Source: Ptychodera flava (lineage: Eukaryota; Hemichordata; Enteropneusta; Ptychoderidae). Taken from it: DNA of 64,000 nt. A program made the translations under genes and the position numbers. The stretch is taken from contig NC_091929.1 of assembly GCF_041260155.1 (NCBI RefSeq), forward strand, positions 43,716,244 through 43,780,243, in the 5' to 3' direction. A model generated the notes under the pieces. It searched no databases. It was not told the origin of the DNA and saw only the letters and a program-made list of their open reading frames with translations. Below, piece after piece: positions 60,401 through 64,000 of this stretch; the first letter of the stretch is position 1; every line of letters starts with the position of its first letter.

Positions 60401-60415
60401 CTGGCTTTTATTGAG
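54321..60415 (-). CDS. lecD: divergent secreted C-type lectin
   Basis: Exons on the minus strand: exon 1 (non-coding) ends at 60339; exon 2 at 57545-57480 (ATG at 57536, MILLAAVILCVGVVTTVTA); micro-exon 56764-56755 (AATTGCCCTG, NCP plus one base); exon 4 at 55829-55418 (412 nt); exon 5 at 54400-54321 (80 nt). The product is at least 186 residues. The lectin domain has CDCRQFEIFCQQKRDRSGN, GRLARLSDE, FWIGIDDIG, WADGFPSGE, CVQMW and YCDLRPKGFICEYK. The specificity loop reads NPIPDNN, with neither EPN nor QPD, and QMDD replaces the KWDD of lecC. The calcium site is therefore probably weakened and sugar binding may be altered or lost. Frames and phases are intact. Confidence 0.8.
54542..54776. 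repeat. ~235-bp inverted-repeat element
   Basis: The ends match in inverted orientation through GATTGGAACTAATTTGGGATA. A fragment of the same family is near 21520. It lies between the last two lecD exons. Confidence 0.75.
55418..55829 (-). CDS. lecD main lectin-domain exon
   Basis: 2 + 136 codons + 2 nt, open throughout. Acceptor CTATTGCAG; the donor GTACGC is weaker than in the sister genes. Confidence 0.88.
56755..56764 (-). CDS. lecD micro-exon (10 nt)
   Basis: Lies between CCTTCAAAG and GTAAGT. It is the only segment I found in this intron that joins phases 0 and 1, and it adds NCP plus the first base of Ala. The short length makes the call tentative, but the position and phase match the sister genes. 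Confidence 0.58.
57480..57545 (-). CDS. lecD signal-peptide exon
   Basis: 66 nt as in the sisters, with a 9-nt leader and 19 codons. Hydrophobic core LLAAVILCVGVV, likely cleavage after VTA. Acceptor TTTTCAG and donor GTAAGT. Confidence 0.86.
57546..60338. other. lecD intron 1
   Basis: No further exon is supported. A diverged M1-like stretch (AAATATCGGTCAAG) occurs near 60100-60270. Confidence 0.45.
60339..60415 (-). promoter_or_regulatory. lecD promoter and non-coding exon 1
   Basis: Minus strand: TATA-like CTCAATAAAAGCC (60415-60403), then a short exon ending at a GTAAGG donor. It has the same spacing as the three sister promoters. Confidence 0.57.
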
Positions 60416-62585
60416 ACTCCAAGTACGGTGGGTGCCTCTCTATTTAGGAAAGAACCTGATCAAATTGTATTGATAGTTCTTACCCTACAACACAAGTGAC
60501 AGTGTTAGGTGCATTGCCCCGTGCGATGATCACCAATTTGGGGCGTGGAACCTATACATGTCATATTTCAGGAAATCTGACAAAGTTTGTAAAACTCGAT
60601 GCTCTTTTTCCCTGGCCATATGCTCCATTCAAATAAACTATGATCAAACATTTCATCTCAATAAAACAGCTATGTATACATCGATGATGATGTTTGCCTA
60701 AAGTTGGAAAAAGAGACTTCATATGTGTGCTTTTTTTCCTCTTGAAGTACACTCTTCTAACATTCGCTGATTCGAAAACGTTTCATTCATGCAAGAATAC
60801 ACACAAAAAGTCCTTTATAATTTGCTTTCGGTCGCCATTCGATTTAGCATTACTGCAAACAATTTGCAGAAAAAATCAAGTACTATTTTTTCTAATGATG
60901 GCTCCCTATTAGGAAAACCTACCATCTATATCCATATGGGCACATTTTAAGCATAGCGTTTAAATGGTTGAACCAACTATTATTTCTATTATTGCCGTTT
61001 AGGAAAATAAAGTACTTAAATATTGTAATATGAGTGTGTATTCTACATCGATTGATCGCTAACGACAGTTGAGTGACTCGGTGCTTATACGTGATTTCCA
61101 ATCAAAAGAACACTTGAGACAATATGTTCTTTCAAAATGAGTTTTACATCGTTAGCGCGGTTTTGAAATTTTACCGGATGGTCTGTTCAATTCGTTTACC
61201 CTCTGCGTCATTGTTGAAGCCTCGATTGGTTGAAATCTATTCGACGGAGAGAAAATGGAAAAGCCGTTCTAGCTGAAGTGCCAGGGCAGCGCAGCGTTTT
61301 AGGTTCACGAAAAAAGCAAAAGAGGAAAGCAAAAGTTTTATGATTAACTAAGCATTCCGTGTAGAAGCTCAAATTACAAGATATGCTGTCGTTATCCCCC
61401 TAAGTTATTTCTGATTTATTCATTATAATGTAAAAAAAGATAAACTGTCAAGACGCAGTACAAGTTCGGCGCAAGACACAGATAGTCACAGAAATAGACG
61501 AACGGAAAGACAGGCAGACACTGTCAGATGGATAGGGAGATTAACACGCTGATAATCAGGAGTAGAGAATCGACAAACAGATAGACAGAAATACTGTAAA
61601 GGCTACAGATAAATTGAAGGTAAAGGAAAGTTATATGTTTCATAGACAGTCGATAAACAGAAAGCCTTGTACTATCGCTGGGTAGACATTCTTAGGCCTG
61701 CAGCGAGAAGAGTTGAGAACGATTCAAAAATGATGAACTACATGATGATATGGCGGGAACAGACAATAACTGTTATGATCGTCTGCACGACTAAATCAAG
61801 TTGATAGAATTATATATAGATGACAGTGTACGACATTCTAAAAAACTTTAACTATCGATACTCATGTGTCAGTTTACAGCTGCCGATTATCTGTATAAGA
61901 ATAGTCATGTAGTTTATTTTGTTTTTATTGAACAAAACGCGAACACAAAATTGACTAATTTTTAGTGATACAATTAAAAATAAGGATTCAAGCCCACTTG
62001 AAATTATTTACAGCTCAGGAATGCGTGTTTTATATATTTGACATTTTTTTCCGACTCATCCATATATTGTATTAGTCATGCCTTTGCTTACATGAAAATG
62101 TATCACTCCCTTCGCACTTGGAGCATCATGTGGGTGGACAAATTTTTGGGCCACCAAAATATTAGGTCTGTTCTACAGATCTCTTACGACATTGGCGCTT
62201 TTCATTGTTGTTCATTTTTTGTCTTTACGTAACGGCTTTCTTTGATTTTTAGGTTATAAAATCTAACTAACTATAAAAATAAGAATGGAACTTCCATTCA
62301 AACATAAGCATGATGACGACGAAAAAGTCGATTTTTTTCAAAACTTTACACTGGCACTCATTGAAATTGATCGTCAAGAGATTTTCTGCTATACGGAGCG
62401 CAAAACTCGATTTTCAGATTGCATATTTCACGAGCGACTGAAAAAAATTACACTTAAGCTTACATGCATAATTTACGCGAAACTACCAACTATATATAAC
62501 TCAGCTTTATGAAAATTACAATATTTTTAAAATCGAGTCAAGATGCAAAACTGCAATTTCTGCTGATGTTCGCCACATTGTCTAT
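60416..62585. other. Upstream of lecD, no supported gene
   Basis: Holds degenerate CAGA-type repeats near 61440-61620 and AT-rich sequence. No splice-supported exon or domain is seen on either strand. Confidence 0.4.
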
Positions 62586-62864
<279 letters not shown>

Positions 62865-63089
62865 CACACACTGACCAAATTTCTCCAGCTTTCTCTCACA
62901 TGTTTCCAGATATCATCTTCAAGTCGATATCCAAGTGTTGACTGCAGACGCTAGCTTATGAACACTTAGTAAGCCAGTTGAGTCAACAATTTAAAATGTT
63001 CCCTCGCTTATGTTATGTCCAACTGGAGACAGTTTTCAGACAAGTTTCGGTAAAGAAATTTCCCCCAAACAGACAAATTTAAAGGCATA

Positions 63090-63720
63090 TTATTATCGAT
63101 GACTTCACTAGAATGGAATCTCTCATTTGAAGTACTTGCCAAATTTGGTTTCAGGCCACAGTTTGTTTGATATATTGAAACCATTTATAATCGTTGTGAA
63201 AGTAGTATTATCAGTAGCGGGTGACGCTCTCCGTATTTTACACAGAGGTATCCGTCAAGGATATTCTCTTTCCGCCCTTCTGTTTCTTCTCGAAGTTGAA
63301 ATTGTGGCATACAGAATTTTCACATCCATGGTATAGGGTTTGTGTCTGTTTGAGTCAGAAAACATCCCTGTAGAATTGAAATCAAAATTTCTCAAGTAGT
63401 CGATGATACGACACTCTTTGTATCTGACGACACTCTTTGTATCTGACGACACTCTTTGTATCTGACGAAACACCAATACCCGTAGCTACCTTGAAGTTGT
63501 AAAACACTTTGAGAACTTATCAGAACTAAATGTCACCAAATCAGAAGGTCTCTGATCTAACTTTGTCGAGCTGATTTGGCCTCAGATCCCATAAAATCCA
63601 TAGGTTCATATTTCGAATATGATCATGCAAAATTAGTCCTCTTAAACTGGAGAAAAAATAAAGCTACTCAAATCAACTCTAGAAACATGGGCTGAAGAAA
63701 TTTAACACTGTGTGATGAAA
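63090..63720 (+). mobile_element. L1-like LINE reverse-transcriptase remnant
   Basis: Broken reading: SLEWNLSFEVLAKFGF, then RGIRQGYSLSALLFLLEVEI, then a DDTTLFVSDD region, then NVTKSEG. These are the palm motifs of L1-type reverse transcriptase. Several stops and frameshifts interrupt it. The active-site region carries three tandem copies of a 19-bp unit (about 63409-63467), which shifts the frame. Confidence 0.75.
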
Positions 63721-63765
63721 TTACTACACCCGTGGCCACTTTACTGTTGATTATGCCCAACCGGT

Positions 63766-63835
63766 GGATCGAAAAAGAACTGTAGAAATTTGAGAGTCCG
63801 ACAATCTGTCCTCGAGGCGCATTCTACCTTAAAAG
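63766..63835 (-). repeat. Interspersed element M1, end fragment
   Basis: Contains CTGTCCTCGAGGCGC and ends ATTCTACCTTAA, the family terminus. Confidence 0.6.
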
Positions 63836-64000
63836 ATTGGAACTATTTGGGCCATATCTCGCGATTTTCCATTTTATAGCTTTGTATTTTCATATATCCA
63901 GTATTGCAAATTAGAATTTTTTCAGAAATGTCGTTCAGCTATGGCACGAGACTGGAGGGGGATTTGCGATCCTTCCAAATCCTATCTACTTACACATTAG

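Overview
This is eukaryotic (animal) genomic DNA. Genes are split by introns with GT/AG junctions, coding density is low, and the sequence is packed with microsatellites, short inverted-repeat elements, tRNA-derived SINE-like segments and decayed LINEs. The recognisable host genes encode secreted C-type lectins with small N-terminal exons. I infer a marine invertebrate, perhaps a deuterostome such as a hemichordate, echinoderm or lancelet. The species call is a guess; the animal call is firm.

The core of the window is a tandem family of four minus-strand C-type lectin genes, named here lecA (8.1-13.2 kb), lecB (22.9-30.9 kb), lecC (43.1-48.1 kb) and lecD (54.3-60.4 kb). Each has the same plan: a TATA-type promoter and a non-coding exon 1; a 66-nt exon carrying the start codon and a signal peptide; a micro-exon of 10 to 22 nt; a ~400-nt exon with most of the lectin domain; and an 80-nt exon that completes it. 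The intron phases (0, 1, 2, 1) are the same in every gene. The lectin domains differ at the sugar-specificity motif: EPN in lecA and lecC, QPD in lecB, no clear motif in lecD. lecA looks broken, with a one-base frameshift in an A-run and no 80-nt exon. The left edge (413-1855) holds the 3' end of a plus-strand type I membrane protein gene.

The locus grew by segmental duplication. lecA and lecC share introns, promoter and 5' flank. A non-coding block X lies upstream of lecA, lecB and lecC (18.3-20.2, 38.7-41.1 and 50.4-51.8 kb). Paralogous empty sites date several insertions: a 5'-truncated LINE in the second X block and a 936-bp inverted-repeat element upstream of lecC.

Mobile DNA fills the rest. 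Three elements have matching terminal inverted repeats and 3-bp target duplications (23014-24027 TAA, 31813-36779 TTA, 48601-49536 CTA). The 5-kb one carries exon-like segments. There is also a 46-bp perfect palindrome between 17-bp direct repeats, an opposed pair of copies of a conserved transposon-like gene (16.5-18.2 kb), LINE remnants at 15.6 and 63.1 kb, and at least nine copies of a ~340-bp inverted-repeat family. Long tetranucleotide arrays (2.2, 4.3, 6.1, 21.8, 41.5 and 53.7 kb) lack stops in several frames and produce large spurious ORFs.
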